Assembly (NCBI GenBank): GCA_019746225.1
Contig: JAIESE010000042.1
Coordinates: 1 to 64,000, forward strand
From: Alphaproteobacteria bacterium
GTDB taxonomy: Bacteria > Pseudomonadota > Alphaproteobacteria > Paracaedibacterales > VGCI01
Reading direction: 5' to 3'
Length of the DNA stretch: 64,000 bases
A program made the position numbers and the translations under genes. The notes below the pieces were generated by a model. That model was not told the origin of the DNA, did not search any database, and saw only the letters and a list, made by a program, of their open reading frames with translations. Below are positions 24,925-35,245 of the stretch, one piece after another. Each line of letters begins with the position of its first letter. Positions within the stretch are counted from its first letter, which is position 1.

Positions 24925-26463
24925 TTAACCATCAATTTTGCATATATCTCTATAGAGAGCCTCGAGATCTAGGCATTCTTTATCCGACAAAGCTTTAAAT
25001 TCCTTTTCTCGAGCACCTTTCGACAATACACCTTTGTTCTGATGCAAAAATCGAATGAGTAAATCCATGGTCGAGTCAGGCATATCGAATAACTCGCTAA
25101 TGGCCGCCTTTAAATGATCATACTGCTCAAGATAGTGAATTTCATCTGGCAAAGTCTTTTCAATGGTTTGTTGCACACATTCATAAAGAAATTCAGCCTG
25201 CCGGGTAGCGTCAAAATATTTATATAAATCAATTGTCTCATTGTTAACTTGAACGTTTCCCTCCCCTGTCGGCTGCCATTGAATCAAATCGAGTCGAGGA
25301 CGTGAGTATGACTCTAAAACTTGTCTGTATTCATCAAGTCTTTCCAAAATGACAGCAGAGACAGGGAACACGATGCCTTTGGGACTAAATCCTAAGGTAT
25401 CAAGAACATGATGGATTATATACCGATGAATGCGGCCGTTTCCATCTGCAAATGGGTGGATAAAGACAAACCCAAAAGCAAGGCAAGCTGCAAGCAAAAT
25501 GGGGTCGAATCCTTGTTCTTTGGCGTAAGCGTATGTTTCTAACAAGCTTTCCATTAGGGAAGGTAAATCCTTCCAACGAGCCGAGATATGATCAGGAATT
25601 GGTGTACGGTTGAATCGGTCATGCTCTCCGACAAATCCCTCTTCTTGGCGCAACCCCAACTTGACGAATCGTTCATCTGCGATAACGATAGACTGGAGAC
25701 GCAACAGCTCCTCAATGGTTAATTGGTATCTTCCCGCTTGGCTGATCGCGCGTCCCCAACGCTCAGTCCTGTCTTTTCCAGGACGTTCGCCTTCAATCGC
25801 AAAGGAGGCCCTTGAATCATTTAATAGCATAAAGGCAGAAGCCCGCGTTAAAAGGTCAGAATGGATGGCCCCCGCCTGCTTGCTTGCTAATCCAGCAAGA
25901 TCAAGAGAAATAAGCTTTTCCAGTTTTTCTGTGCGTCGAATCAGGGGACAAAATCCACGTACCCCAGGCAAATTATTGTACACGCGCTGACGACGATAAG
26001 ACACTGAGTTACTTGTTGCGTACTGTGATTTGGGATCTATAGCCTCTACAAAGTTTCCAGAGGTAGTATCTGGAACATCCAAAATATTTCCCGTCAACCA
26101 TTCATAAAAGAACCATATTCGCCGACTGTAAATTCCTAAAGGTTCTGAACGAATCCAAATGGACAACTGTTGAGGGTTGATTTTAATAAAAAGTGAATTT
26201 AGAACACTCAAGTCCACGCCTTCATATTTCAAAGCAAAGGTTAGATAACCTGACAGAGAATGCGATGGCTGATGTCTTGGGGTAAAAGCGGCCCATTGAT
26301 CTGTTTCATACCTCTGCTGCTTCTGACTTATAAAAGAAAGTTTTTCTGGGAGGGGAATTTGCAAATCATAGGCATCAATAAGAGCCGCGTAACCGGCTAG
26401 TGAAACAGCCTTTTCAGGCAATTCACGATCACGAAAGAAGTTATAAACTTTCAAGTCAGTCAC
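24925..26463 (-). CDS. Fic family protein (AMPylation-type)
   Basis: A 512-residue protein with a full Fic motif HPFADGNGRIHR at residues 336-347, giving the catalytic His and the anion-binding GNGR. The inhibitory motif SFAIEG at 220-225 precedes it, making this a class II Fic in which the helix carrying Glu224 blocks ATP. The DNA-binding-like or unknown N-terminal half (1-200) and C-terminal helical half flank it. Fic enzymes attach AMP or similar groups to target proteins. It has no signal peptide and starts at GTG 26463. Just upstream lies a 30-bp tandem repeat. A toxin, regulator or host-directed effector are all possible. Confidence 0.9.
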   Translation of the reverse strand: MTDLKVYNFFRDRELPEKAVSLAGYAALIDAYDLQIPLPEKLSFISQKQQRYETDQWAAFTPRHQPSHSLSGYLTFALKYEGVDLSVLNSLFIKINPQQLSIWIRSEPLGIYSRRIWFFYEWLTGNILDVPDTTSGNFVEAIDPKSQYATSNSVSYRRQRVYNNLPGVRGFCPLIRRTEKLEKLISLDLAGLASKQAGAIHSDLLTRASAFMLLNDSRASFAIEGERPGKDRTERWGRAISQAGRYQLTIEELLRLQSIVIADERFVKLGLRQEEGFVGEHDRFNRTPIPDHISARWKDLPSLMESLLETYAYAKEQGFDPILLAACLAFGFVFIHPFADGNGRIHRYIIHHVLDTLGFSPKGIVFPVSAVILERLDEYRQVLESYSRPRLDLIQWQPTGEGNVQVNNETIDLYKYFDATRQAEFLYECVQQTIEKTLPDEIHYLEQYDHLKAAISELFDMPDSTMDLLIRFLHQNKGVLSKGAREKEFKALSDKECLDLEALYRDICKIDG

Positions 26464-26508
26464 GTGGAATTTTCCCTAATAATCCGTATATCTTATGTTA
26501 ATATTTAC

Positions 26509-26615
26509 ATGAAAAACACTTACAAACTAGAGAAATTCATGAAAAACACTTACAAACTAGAGAAATTCATGAAAAACACTTACAAACTAGCGAAATTCAT
26601 GAAAAACACTTACAA
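26509..26615. repeat. 30-bp tandem repeat upstream of fic
   Basis: Three copies of a 30-base unit begin at 26509, 26539 and 26569, each starting ATGAAAAACACTTACAAACT. A truncated fourth (17 bases) begins at 26599. The third copy differs by one base. A degenerate fifth start occurs at 26659. Copies begin 46 bases upstream of the Fic start on the minus strand. Read toward fic, the proximal copy gives TTGTAA followed 16 bases later by TATTAA, so the array could supply -35 elements or operator sites. The unit length is a multiple of three, so it also encodes MKNTYKLEKF in tandem on the plus strand. Confidence 0.8.
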
Positions 26616-26769
26616 TATACCAGAATATGAGAAAATTGACTATAATTATCCCCTTTTAATGAAAAATGCTTACACCCACGGAGATGAACTTGAAGAAGCC
26701 AAGAGGCAGAATAATGGGATATTTGCTATAGAAATCCTGTACTTTTCTTCAAGAAAAGCGTACATATAA
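26509..26769 (+). CDS. Doubtful small repeat-encoding frame divergent from fic
   Basis: The frame encodes 86 residues: three MKNTYKLEKF or near-identical decapeptides, a shortened fourth, and about 45 unrepeated residues ending SSRKAYI. An upstream GTG at 26464 would lengthen it. There is no clear ribosome binding site except that GAAATTC precedes each ATG. It could be an antitoxin-like partner for Fic or simply a by-product of the repeat keeping an open frame. I lean to the latter. Confidence 0.25.
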   Translation: MKNTYKLEKFMKNTYKLEKFMKNTYKLAKFMKNTYNIPEYEKIDYNYPLLMKNAYTHGDELEEAKRQNNGIFAIEILYFSSRKAYI

Positions 26770-26800
26770 AGGGATATAGGCCCTGGATATTGAGCAGATA

Positions 26801-29053
26801 ATGAGTAAACAAAGCGTAAATGACATCTCTTTTGAACAAGCGTTGAGTGAACGTTACTTGGCGTATGCCTTGTCGACGATTACGTCGCGCTCTTTGCCAG
26901 ACGTGCGGGATGGTCTAAAGCCTGTCCACCGCCGCCTCATTTATGCCATGCAACAGCTGCGCTTGAATCCCAACTCCAGCTTTAAAAAATCAGCCCGCGT
27001 CGTTGGTGATGTCATGGGTAAATTCCACCCCCACGGGGATCAGGCCATTTATGATGCGCTTGTGCGCCTTGCCCAAGACTTTTCCGTGCGCTATCCCCTC
27101 ATTGACGGCCAAGGCAACTTTGGGAATATCGACGGCGATAATGCAGCCGCTATGAGGTATACGGAGGCACGCTTGACAGAAGTGGCCGCCCTTCTCATGG
27201 AAGGGATTGAAGAAAACGCCATTGATTTTCGCGCCACTTATGACGGTGAATCTGAGGAGCCGATCGTTTTTCCGGCTGCTTTCCCCAATCTTCTTGCCAA
27301 TGGCTCCAACGGTATCGCGGTTGGTATGGCAACGTCCATTCCTCCCCATAATCTGGCTGAGCTCTGTCAAGGACTTGCCCTCCTCATTGAGAAACCCGAT
27401 GTTTCTGTAGCCCAGCTTGTAGACCTGATTCCAGCCCCAGACTTCCCCACCGGCGGGGTCTTGGTTGAAGGAAAAGAGTCCATTCTGAAAAGCTACGAGA
27501 CGGGTCGTGGTAGTTTCCGCCTTCGAGCCCGTTGGGAAACTGAGCAAGTCAAAGGCGGCACCTACCGCATTATCGTGACCGAAATTCCTTTCCAGGTGGG
27601 TAAATCGAAACTGATTGAAAAGATTGCCGAATTGTTGTCCGATAAGAAGCTTCCGCTTTTAGGAGACATTATCGATGAATCGACCGAAGATGTCCGCCTT
27701 GTGCTTGAGCCCAAAAGTCGGATGGTTGATGCTGAAGTTTTGATGGAGTCCCTGTTCCGCCATACGGACCTGGAGACCCGAATCTCTCTTAACATGAATG
27801 TCCTCGATGGGGGTAAAAACCCGAAGGTCATGAATTTGAAGGAAGTTTTGCAAGCATTTCTCAACCATCGGCAGGAAATCTTGACGCGACGCAGCCATCA
27901 TCGCCTTAAACAAATTATCGATCGTCTCGAGGTCCTCGAAGGCTACTTGATAGCCTACCTCAACATCGATGAGGTCATCCGCATTATTCGGGAAGAAGAT
28001 GAGCCCAAACCCATAATGATGGAACGCTTCAAGCTTACCGACACCCAAGCTGAGGCGATCCTGAACATGCGTTTGCGCAGCCTTCGCAAACTCCAAGAAT
28101 TCGAAATTCGAAAAGAACATAAGGATTTGTCTGAAGAGCAAACAGAACTCAACGACCTACTCCAAAGCACAGCGAAGCAATGGAAGCGCATCAAAGCAGA
28201 TCTGAAAGCTATTGAAAAGCAATTTGGTCAAAATACATCTTTGGGGGCGCGACGCACAACCTTGGCCGATGCGCCTCAAGTGGTGATGGTCCCGATTGAA
28301 GCCATCATTGAGCGTGAAGACGTCACCATCATATGTTCTGACAAGGGCTGGATTCGCACCGTCAAAGGACACCAGATCTCAGCCGATGATTTGAAATATA
28401 AAGACGGTGACGAAGGTCGCTATGTAATTCCCGCACAAACCACGGATAAGCTCGTAATCTTTGCCACCAATGGACGCTTTTACACCCTTATTGTGGATAA
28501 ACTGCCCCGTGGTCGTGGTCATGGGGAACCGTTGCGTTTGATGATAGATCTGGATAACACAGAAGAAGTGGTTGATATGATGGTGATTCCATTTGAGCCC
28601 AAGCCAGATTCTAAAGACGCAACAACTCATTTCTTCCTGGCCAGTTCCGAAGGTCGCGGATTCCAAGTCTCTGCCAACGATATTTTATCTCAAACCCGTA
28701 ATGGCCGTCAGGTGATGAACTTGAGCGGGGATGCGAAGGCAATTACTTGTCTTCCTATAACGCCCAGCCAATCTGGAAATCTGGTTGCAATCGTTGGTGA
28801 AAATCGTAAACTTGTCATCTTCCCCCTTTCTGAAGTGCCAACTCTGACCCGTGGCCGAGGCGTTACTTTACAAAAATACCGCCAAGGCACCGTCTCTGAC
28901 TTAAAGATTTTCTCGGAAGATATAGGTCTGACGTGGCAACGCAATGGCAAAATGCTCAAAGAAACAGATTTGCGTCCCTGGCGTGCTCGCCGTGGCGCCA
29001 TAGGCCGCCTCGCCCCCATCGGCTTTCCTCGGAACAACAAGTTCGAAGGGTAG
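26801..29053 (+). CDS. parC: DNA topoisomerase IV subunit A
   Basis: A 750-residue type II topoisomerase subunit that breaks and rejoins DNA to decatenate daughter chromosomes with ParE. The opening has [21 protein letters not shown] and the quinolone-region loop [22 protein letters not shown]. The active-site Tyr120 lies in [11 protein letters not shown]. The C-terminal domain of about 250 residues has beta-pinwheel repeats. ParC is favoured over GyrA because the protein is short, lacks the GyrA-box QRRGGKG and has the ParC-type [14 protein letters not shown] segment. It stands alone. Confidence 0.93.
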   Translation: MSKQSVNDISFEQALSERYLAYALSTITSRSLPDVRDGLKPVHRRLIYAMQQLRLNPNSSFKKSARVVGDVMGKFHPHGDQAIYDALVRLAQDFSVRYPLIDGQGNFGNIDGDNAAAMRYTEARLTEVAALLMEGIEENAIDFRATYDGESEEPIVFPAAFPNLLANGSNGIAVGMATSIPPHNLAELCQGLALLIEKPDVSVAQLVDLIPAPDFPTGGVLVEGKESILKSYETGRGSFRLRARWETEQVKGGTYRIIVTEIPFQVGKSKLIEKIAELLSDKKLPLLGDIIDESTEDVRLVLEPKSRMVDAEVLMESLFRHTDLETRISLNMNVLDGGKNPKVMNLKEVLQAFLNHRQEILTRRSHHRLKQIIDRLEVLEGYLIAYLNIDEVIRIIREEDEPKPIMMERFKLTDTQAEAILNMRLRSLRKLQEFEIRKEHKDLSEEQTELNDLLQSTAKQWKRIKADLKAIEKQFGQNTSLGARRTTLADAPQVVMVPIEAIIEREDVTIICSDKGWIRTVKGHQISADDLKYKDGDEGRYVIPAQTTDKLVIFATNGRFYTLIVDKLPRGRGHGEPLRLMIDLDNTEEVVDMMVIPFEPKPDSKDATTHFFLASSEGRGFQVSANDILSQTRNGRQVMNLSGDAKAITCLPITPSQSGNLVAIVGENRKLVIFPLSEVPTLTRGRGVTLQKYRQGTVSDLKIFSEDIGLTWQRNGKMLKETDLRPWRARRGAIGRLAPIGFPRNNKFEG

Positions 29054-29130
29054 AAGGGCACTCTTCACCTATTTTTAATATGTCCTTGGTATACTTTAAT
29101 TCGTAAAAGAATGAGAGGAGCCAGGGCCTT

Positions 29131-30348
29131 ATGAATTATCGTTTATTTCTTCTTCCCCTGATAACTTTGTTTCAGGCCCCCATCTACCAGGAAACACATG
29201 CATTTCCCATATCCACTGTATATGCGCAAGATAATCGCACAAAAGCTCTTCAAGAACAAAAAGCACGTCAAGACGCCAGCACGATTCAACGGATGGATGA
29301 AAGATCGAAAGGTCGGGTACTTCAGCAAATTGGGGGTACAATGGTCGATGTAACAAATGATATCAATGATGTTTTAACAAATGCACCTCTTATGATCCGC
29401 CAACAGCACGCAACATCAGCTGTGGCTATCTTAAATCGCCTCGTAACGGGTGTTGGTCTAGGAATTAGAGCCTATGGCCGACGGAAAGTCGCTTTGCAGG
29501 GTATCGTCAGTACCAATGAACAGATTTTGGAAGTCACGATACAATCATACGAGAAGCTTGAAGCCTTGAGTAAAGAATTAGAGAAACTCCTGGGGAATAA
29601 AACTTTGCAGCAAGCTGTGCAAGACGTAAAATCCCAAAATCTTACGACAACTCAAAAACTACAAATCCTCCTTTCCCCGAGTAACTACATCAACGCCCTG
29701 AATAATTTTATGGATGATAAGTATATTACGGATAATAAGGCTGTTCGCTGGGAAAAGATTCGCAATCTCAGCAAAGAGTTAAAAGAAGAACAAGCGAAAT
29801 TTGATGACTATATGGCCCTTTTGCAGATTAAATTTCTTGAAAACATGATTATGTCATTGCACCTTGTGCAAAATAAAGATGCCTATATGAAAAAGCTATC
29901 TGAGTCCGTGACTGCGCTGAATGCCGCGATTAACCTTAACGATAAGAAAATTCAAGACTTAAATCTTCCAAACCAAGGAGGCGTTGTTAATAAGATAAAG
30001 AAGGTGATGGGTAAAGACGAAGAAACCAAGTACCTCAAGGAGAGACAAGCCCTTTATGCTGAACGACAAAATTACATCAATAAGAGAACCTCGATCTTCG
30101 AAGAAATGAAGGCCCTTCAATCCAATAAAACGGATGCAGGCACAATTCAGCAGGAACGAAATGAGTTAATAACGAAAATATCTCAAATAAAGGGTCGAAG
30201 ACAAGCCACCACAAATTTGGATGATATACGCAATGAAATCAATAGCCTAAAGGCACAAATTCAAAATGTTCAAACAGATCTTGCCTCCCTAAAGGGTTCC
30301 GGGCCGATGATACAACAACCGTTGAGACCCTTACAAACTACGCGTTAA
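29131..30348 (+). CDS. Exported coiled-coil protein of unknown function
   Basis: A 405-residue protein with a signal region (MNYRLFLLPLITLFQAP, cleavage probably near AFPIS or VYAQ). The mature protein is almost wholly helical, with long heptad-like stretches at about residues 130-240 and 245-390, rich in Lys, Glu, Gln and Leu. A short Gly/Leu-rich helix (AVAILNRLVTGVGLGIRAYG) near residue 100 may touch a membrane. No family is recognised. It ends at a strong terminator shared with rpsD. Confidence 0.7.
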   Translation: MNYRLFLLPLITLFQAPIYQETHAFPISTVYAQDNRTKALQEQKARQDASTIQRMDERSKGRVLQQIGGTMVDVTNDINDVLTNAPLMIRQQHATSAVAILNRLVTGVGLGIRAYGRRKVALQGIVSTNEQILEVTIQSYEKLEALSKELEKLLGNKTLQQAVQDVKSQNLTTTQKLQILLSPSNYINALNNFMDDKYITDNKAVRWEKIRNLSKELKEEQAKFDDYMALLQIKFLENMIMSLHLVQNKDAYMKKLSESVTALNAAINLNDKKIQDLNLPNQGGVVNKIKKVMGKDEETKYLKERQALYAERQNYINKRTSIFEEMKALQSNKTDAGTIQQERNELITKISQIKGRRQATTNLDDIRNEINSLKAQIQNVQTDLASLKGSGPMIQQPLRPLQTTR

Positions 30349-30390
30349 GAGCACGCCTCATTATCGTTTGGACTCATATCATGGAGAAAC

Positions 30391-30422
30391 AAAAAAACCC
30401 GGGAAAATCCCGGGTTTTTTGC
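30391..30422. terminator. Bidirectional rho-independent terminator
   Basis: AACCCGGGA and TCCCGGGTT form a perfect 9-bp stem with an AAA loop, flanked by an A-run on the left and a T-run on the right. It serves both the plus-strand exported gene and rpsD on the minus strand. Confidence 0.88.
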
Positions 30423-30441
30423 ATAATAATGAATAATCAAA

Positions 30442-31056
30442 TTAACGAGAGTAAAACTCGACAACCAGGTTTGGTTCCATGCTAACCGGATACGGAACAT
30501 CCGCTAGCTTTGGCCCTCTGATAAACCGTCCCTTAAAATCCTTATGATCCGCTTCAATATATTCTGGAACATCCCGCTCATTGGATTGCATGGCCATAGC
30601 CACATTCACGTTGTCTTTCATACGACCGACAACGACGATCTCATCCCCATCCCGAAGTTGATAAGAAGGAATATTAACGCGCTTGCCATTAACCAACACA
30701 TGACCATGGTTCACAAACTGACGAGCCGCAAACACAGTGGAAACGAATTTCATACGGTAAATAACCGCATCCAAACGGCGCTCGAGAAGTTCAATCAAAT
30801 TCTCAGAAGTATCTCCACGACGACGAACAGCTTCTTCATACAAACGGCGGAACTGACGTTCATTAATATTCCCGTAGTACCCTTTGAGTTTCTGCTTTGC
30901 TCTCAACTGGATTCCATAATCCGAAGGTTTAGAACGTTGTTGGCCGTGTTGACCGGGTCCATAATTACGACGATTCACAGGGCTTTTAGGACGGCCCCAC
31001 AGGTTTACCCCTAATCGACGATCAATTTTATGTTTTGCTGTCACGCGCTTTGTCAT
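30442..31056 (-). CDS. rpsD: 30S ribosomal protein S4
   Basis: A 204-residue primary 16S rRNA-binding protein that nucleates small-subunit assembly. It has [28 protein letters not shown], the [27 protein letters not shown] segment and the S4 domain at about residues 94-155 ([27 protein letters not shown]). The C-terminus ends [10 protein letters not shown], typical of alphaproteobacteria. It is monocistronic here, as in other alphaproteobacteria, and closed by its own terminator. Confidence 0.97.
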   Translation of the reverse strand: MTKRVTAKHKIDRRLGVNLWGRPKSPVNRRNYGPGQHGQQRSKPSDYGIQLRAKQKLKGYYGNINERQFRRLYEEAVRRRGDTSENLIELLERRLDAVIYRMKFVSTVFAARQFVNHGHVLVNGKRVNIPSYQLRDGDEIVVVGRMKDNVNVAMAMQSNERDVPEYIEADHKDFKGRFIRGPKLADVPYPVSMEPNLVVEFYSR

Positions 31057-31320
31057 GAATATAGCCTATCTTTTCAAGATCAAATAATAATGTCTATCGT
31101 TTCAAATACGACGTTTTCACCCCATTTGTCAAACCGTTTATTGACAATAACACTCATTTTTCTCATTTTTTTTTAAATGGTTGCTCGATCCCCCCTCTAA
31201 AGGGATCATTCTCATGAGCATTTATAGCATGACTCTATCATAGAACAAAATCCTTTCACGCATTTTTAACGAAAATTAGTGTATATTCATGTATAGGCCT
31301 TTTCATTTATGGGAGTTATC

Positions 31321-32922
31321 GTGATCAACAAGAAGCCCGTTGTAATATTTATTACTGCCCTTTCCTTTGTGGTACTGCCTGCCATAAGCGAAAACCCCCC
31401 ACCTATAAATGATTCACTTGAAAAAGCCCTAACTTTAACGGATGATACCTTTGTAGCCGCTCTTTCCAATACAACTAAGTCTTCTGAAGATACAATCGCG
31501 TTTTATGCAAAAATGGGGAACCAACCAGTCTGGTATTTCCAAGGGAACCTTACGAAATGTGGCCATATGGCCGTTGAGACCCTCCAAAACGCGTCACAAG
31601 AAGGCCTCAATCCCCATGATTATGAAGAGGCCACGAGCATAGCTGAAAACCCAAAAGATTGGATTCAGTCAGAGCTTCTCTTAACAAAGAATTTCCTTGA
31701 ATATATAGATCACTTGCGTGTCGGTAGGGTTGATCCTATGCGCATCAGTCGCGATATCAAGTTTCATAGTCCCAAGACCCACCCCGTGGAACTTCTTCTT
31801 GATGCTGTTCAAGACAAAGAAAGTGGCTGCGAGAAGCTTCGTCAAATGGCACCAACCTTTCCCCAGTACCAAGAACTTCGCAAAACCCTTGCTAAGTACC
31901 GTGAAATGGCCATAAAGAAAGATACTTGGCCCCATATAGAGGAGACTAAACCCTTTAAATTAGGGGATAAAAACCCTGAAGTCCAGTCTCTGCGCCAACT
32001 ATTGATCCTTCACGGTGACTTGGAGGAAGTTGACACCAACTCAACAATATTTGATGAGACATTGGACAAGGCCTTAAGACAATTCCAACGGCGCCATACT
32101 CTTGAAGCCGATGGGGTTGTTGGTGGTAAGACTAAGGAAGCCTTAAATACCTCTATAGAAGACCTTATACACAAAGTAATCCTGAATATGGAACGTTTAA
32201 GATGGCTTCCCGATGAGCTTGGTGAAAAAAATATTATTGTGAACGTGGCTGGTTACGAAGTACGTGCCTATGATAAAGATCAAGTGAAACTTGAGATTCC
32301 TGCCATTGTGGGACGCCCGAGCCGACGAACTCCTTTATTCTATGCTCAATTAAAGAATGTTGTTGTCAATCCGTCGTGGGGCGTTCCCTATAACATCCTG
32401 GTTCATGACAAATTACCAAAAATCATTAACGACCCGGACTATGTGCGTCGCTCAGGCTTTACGGTTACAGATGATAGTGGGTCTATCATTGACCCCGATC
32501 AAGCGGATTGGGAGAATGAAGGACGGCACTACCATCTTCGTCAAAGCCCAGGGCGTCATAATGCTTTAGGGCGCGTCAAGTTTAATATCGAGAACCCCTA
32601 TACGATTTACCTGCATGGGACGCCAGACGAAAAGCTATTCAAAAAAACGGCACGCCCCTTTTCTTCAGGTTGTATCCGCCTCAAAGCGCCCATAGACCTT
32701 GCGGTCTGGGTTTTAAATGATGAAAGCAAGTGGTCCGCGGACGAGATTCAGAACTCCATTAATCAGGGAGGTACCAAAACCGTAAACCCCGCTGCTAATA
32801 TTCCCGTATTCTTCACCTATCAAACGGTCTGGATAGGACAAGATGGTCTTATTCATATTAGTGATGATCCCTATAGACTCGATGCAAAAATGGAAAAGGT
32901 CCTGAAACCAGAATCTGAGTAA
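31321..32922 (+). CDS. L,D-transpeptidase, YcbB-like
   Basis: A 533-residue exported enzyme that forms 3-3 cross-links in peptidoglycan. It starts at GTG 31321 with GGGAG five bases upstream; an ATG at 31309 would overlap that site. It has a signal sequence (INKKPVVIFITALSFVVLPAIS), a scaffold domain, a peptidoglycan-binding domain at about residues 215-276 (NPEVQSLRQLLILHGDL, FQRRHTLEADGVVG) and a YkuD catalytic domain with HGTP (432-435) and SSGCIRL with nucleophile Cys451. The length and order match the YcbB/LdtD group. It shows that this organism makes, and can remodel, a peptidoglycan layer. Confidence 0.9.
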   Translation: MINKKPVVIFITALSFVVLPAISENPPPINDSLEKALTLTDDTFVAALSNTTKSSEDTIAFYAKMGNQPVWYFQGNLTKCGHMAVETLQNASQEGLNPHDYEEATSIAENPKDWIQSELLLTKNFLEYIDHLRVGRVDPMRISRDIKFHSPKTHPVELLLDAVQDKESGCEKLRQMAPTFPQYQELRKTLAKYREMAIKKDTWPHIEETKPFKLGDKNPEVQSLRQLLILHGDLEEVDTNSTIFDETLDKALRQFQRRHTLEADGVVGGKTKEALNTSIEDLIHKVILNMERLRWLPDELGEKNIIVNVAGYEVRAYDKDQVKLEIPAIVGRPSRRTPLFYAQLKNVVVNPSWGVPYNILVHDKLPKIINDPDYVRRSGFTVTDDSGSIIDPDQADWENEGRHYHLRQSPGRHNALGRVKFNIENPYTIYLHGTPDEKLFKKTARPFSSGCIRLKAPIDLAVWVLNDESKWSADEIQNSINQGGTKTVNPAANIPVFFTYQTVWIGQDGLIHISDDPYRLDAKMEKVLKPESE

Positions 32923-33240
32923 GATTGAATTATTGAGAATAAAAGGGCAATAAAGACATAGTGGGAGGGGGTCATCCCACCATCCCAACCAAACCTACTT
33001 TTATGGTAAATCCTGAGGTTTACATAATATAATATAGGATTTTTCCTTTCAATTTGAAGGGGTATCTATCATTTTTACGGTTTAGTATGTCAGAGCACAT
33101 TAACAGTAACTAAGTGCTATATTAAAAGAGACAACTTTCTGATTGTTATTTTCATATTTAACACTTATATACTAACCATAGCCCAATGGGCATTTACCTA
33201 TTACATTTTTTTTCGAGCCCATTAAGGATACGTAATAATT
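32923..33240. other. Intergenic region of 318 bases with a weak hairpin
   Basis: The region is AT-rich. GTGGGA and TCCCAC at 32961-32980 can form a short hairpin after the transpeptidase gene, without a U-run. TATACT at 33168-33173 is a possible -10 box for the exported gene at 33241, with TTGTTA 19 bases upstream as a poor -35. Nothing else is seen. Confidence 0.35.
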
Positions 33241-34371
33241 ATGAATAAATATTTCATCCACTTATCAAGCCTCGTGCTTGCGCTTACTACTGTTATCAGC
33301 GTGAGCAATGCTGCAGAAAATATCAATCAAAGCATCGATGGAAGACCTTACGGTGACTATGGTGGGACAGAAGGGAATTGGACCTTTGAAAGAAAGTCTC
33401 TGGTTTTAATTGACGCTCGAGCACGTGTGATTATGATGAAGCGAAAAAACCCAAAAACATCAACCATTCCAGCCTTAATGGATTGGCATCAATCCTCAAT
33501 ACTATTTTTAGCACAGCAGCGTCAAGAAATTGCTCGAGTTACCGCCACCCCATCTTGGGAGAAATTTGGTCAAGTGAGGGATGATCTAGCTTTCTCAGTA
33601 CCATCGACAACGAATGGATGGAGAGACTTTGCTATATTCCGCTGTCAGGAAATGCTTCGTCAAAACATCGCGCGCTTCATTTCACCTGATGATCTAGAGA
33701 TTTCAACACCCGATGCGGATACATTTTGCAAGATTAACGTCTACAACTTAAGGGGACTTCTGAACGTGCAAGCTTCAGTACTTAAAACACTAGAAGAACA
33801 ACTTTTAATGGACAAAGTCCAAAAGCTCTTTACGAGTTGTCCTACGACCGAAATAACCGAGAGACTTCAAGGCTTGATGGGAGAAGATAATGCCCTTAAG
33901 GTCGTGACATTCAGCTTTATGATGAAGACCGAAGAAGGTCCTGTATGCATAACCCAAATCATCACATGGGTAGAAAGGGATCCAGAGACTCAATCTGGGT
34001 TTAGCCCAACGGTTATTGATAAAATGGGGGAAACTTCTGCAATATATATCTTGCATACAGCCCCTAAACTCATTCCTTTACTAATGGCCAAGGCAGATAG
34101 AAGTGCAGCAGAAGCAATATTGACTGACCCCAAAGCCACGGAGCTCCTTACGCAGAAAATAGGCAACTATGTCTATTGGATGACTCACCCAATGAAATTT
34201 AATCGCGGAACGGCCTCCATCATGGAAATGTTTGCTAAAGGAATCTGCGTATCAGATGACCTTGTCTATACATATAATGGCAGAGCAGACATGGACGCCT
34301 ATTTATTCTATGATCCTGCTGAGTTTGTAAACCATTTCAAGAAAAGAGCAGTCCTTAAAGCTAAAGAATAG
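33241..34371 (+). CDS. Exported protein of unknown function
   Basis: A 376-residue protein with a clear signal peptide (MNKYFIHLSSLVLALTTVISVSNA, cleavage before AENIN). The mature part is mixed, mostly helical, with four to five cysteines (FRCQEM, TFCKIN, TSCPTTE, PVCIT, GICVSDD) that may form disulfides outside the cytosol. No domain is recognised. Its 3' end overlaps the end of folD on the other strand by 11 bases. Confidence 0.7.
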   Translation: MNKYFIHLSSLVLALTTVISVSNAAENINQSIDGRPYGDYGGTEGNWTFERKSLVLIDARARVIMMKRKNPKTSTIPALMDWHQSSILFLAQQRQEIARVTATPSWEKFGQVRDDLAFSVPSTTNGWRDFAIFRCQEMLRQNIARFISPDDLEISTPDADTFCKINVYNLRGLLNVQASVLKTLEEQLLMDKVQKLFTSCPTTEITERLQGLMGEDNALKVVTFSFMMKTEEGPVCITQIITWVERDPETQSGFSPTVIDKMGETSAIYILHTAPKLIPLLMAKADRSAAEAILTDPKATELLTQKIGNYVYWMTHPMKFNRGTASIMEMFAKGICVSDDLVYTYNGRADMDAYLFYDPAEFVNHFKKRAVLKAKE

Positions 34372-35233
34372 ACTTGATCTTTTGAGCCGCCATCAACGTA
34401 TTTGATAAGAGATAAGCGATGGTCATGGGCCCCACGCCTCCGGGAACGGGGGTTATAAAGCCTGCAACTTGTGCGACCTCCTCAAAAGCAACGTCCCCTT
34501 GAATGGGGGCAGATTCGTCTGAAGTTGCCACACGGGTAATGCCAACATCGATCACAACACCTCCTGGTTTGACATGATCAGACGTAATCAACCCTGGCTT
34601 GCCAACAGCTGAAACCAATATATCCGCTCGTCGACATTCTTCCTTCAAATTCACAGTATGAGAATGGGCCTGCACCACGGTTGCGTTTTCATAACTCAAC
34701 AATAGCGCTGTCGTGCGCCCCACCAATAAAGACCTTCCCACAACAACCACATGCTTACCATCTAAGTTGGGGACGACGGATTTTATGAGGTGAACACAGC
34801 CCAAGGGCGTGCATGGAACAAGATTTGGACGGCCCGAAAACAAAAGCCCAAGGTTGTGGGGGTGTAGTCCATCCACATCCTTATGAGGGGCAATGTGGGA
34901 AATCACGAGTGAAGTATCTATAGAATCTGGAAGGGGAAGCTGAATCAAGATCCCGTGGATACGAGGATCGGCGTTAAGATCCCTAATCTTGGCAAGAACT
35001 TGGTCTTGATTAGTCGAGGCTGGCATTAGGTGGGCTTGCAGGTCAATTCCCACTTGGGCACAAGCTTTAGTCTTGTTTTTGACATAAACATGGCTCGCTG
35101 GATTGTCACCGACCAAAATAACACCAAGTCCTGGCGGAGAACCCATCATGTTTCGAAGTTCAATGACGCCCTTGGCAATGTCTTGACGTAAAGTCGCGGC
35201 TAAAGAACGTCCATCAATGAGTTTGGCCACCAT
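34361..35233 (-). CDS. folD: Bifunctional methylenetetrahydrofolate dehydrogenase/cyclohydrolase
   Basis: A 290-residue cytosolic enzyme that interconverts 5,10-methylene-, methenyl- and 10-formyl-tetrahydrofolate. It supplies formyl groups for initiator tRNA and purines. It has the conserved YVKNKTKAC segment with the catalytic Lys, LPLPDSID, VGRSLLVGRTTALLL for NADP binding and the closing TPVPGGVGPMTIAYLL. The length is normal. It is last in a dxs-yggT-folD run with 12-base spacers, and GAGG lies before the ATG. Confidence 0.96.
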   Translation of the reverse strand: MVAKLIDGRSLAATLRQDIAKGVIELRNMMGSPPGLGVILVGDNPASHVYVKNKTKACAQVGIDLQAHLMPASTNQDQVLAKIRDLNADPRIHGILIQLPLPDSIDTSLVISHIAPHKDVDGLHPHNLGLLFSGRPNLVPCTPLGCVHLIKSVVPNLDGKHVVVVGRSLLVGRTTALLLSYENATVVQAHSHTVNLKEECRRADILVSAVGKPGLITSDHVKPGGVVIDVGITRVATSDESAPIQGDVAFEEVAQVAGFITPVPGGVGPMTIAYLLSNTLMAAQKIKSIL

Positions 35234-35245
35234 CGGAACCTCGCC

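Noticed and set aside
26509..26615. Possible CRISPR array (30-bp units in tandem)
   Set aside because: The copies touch each other with no spacers, so it is a simple tandem repeat and not a CRISPR array.
30544..31014. Open frame of 156 codons antisense to rpsD
   Set aside because: rpsD is certain and the antisense frame has no support.
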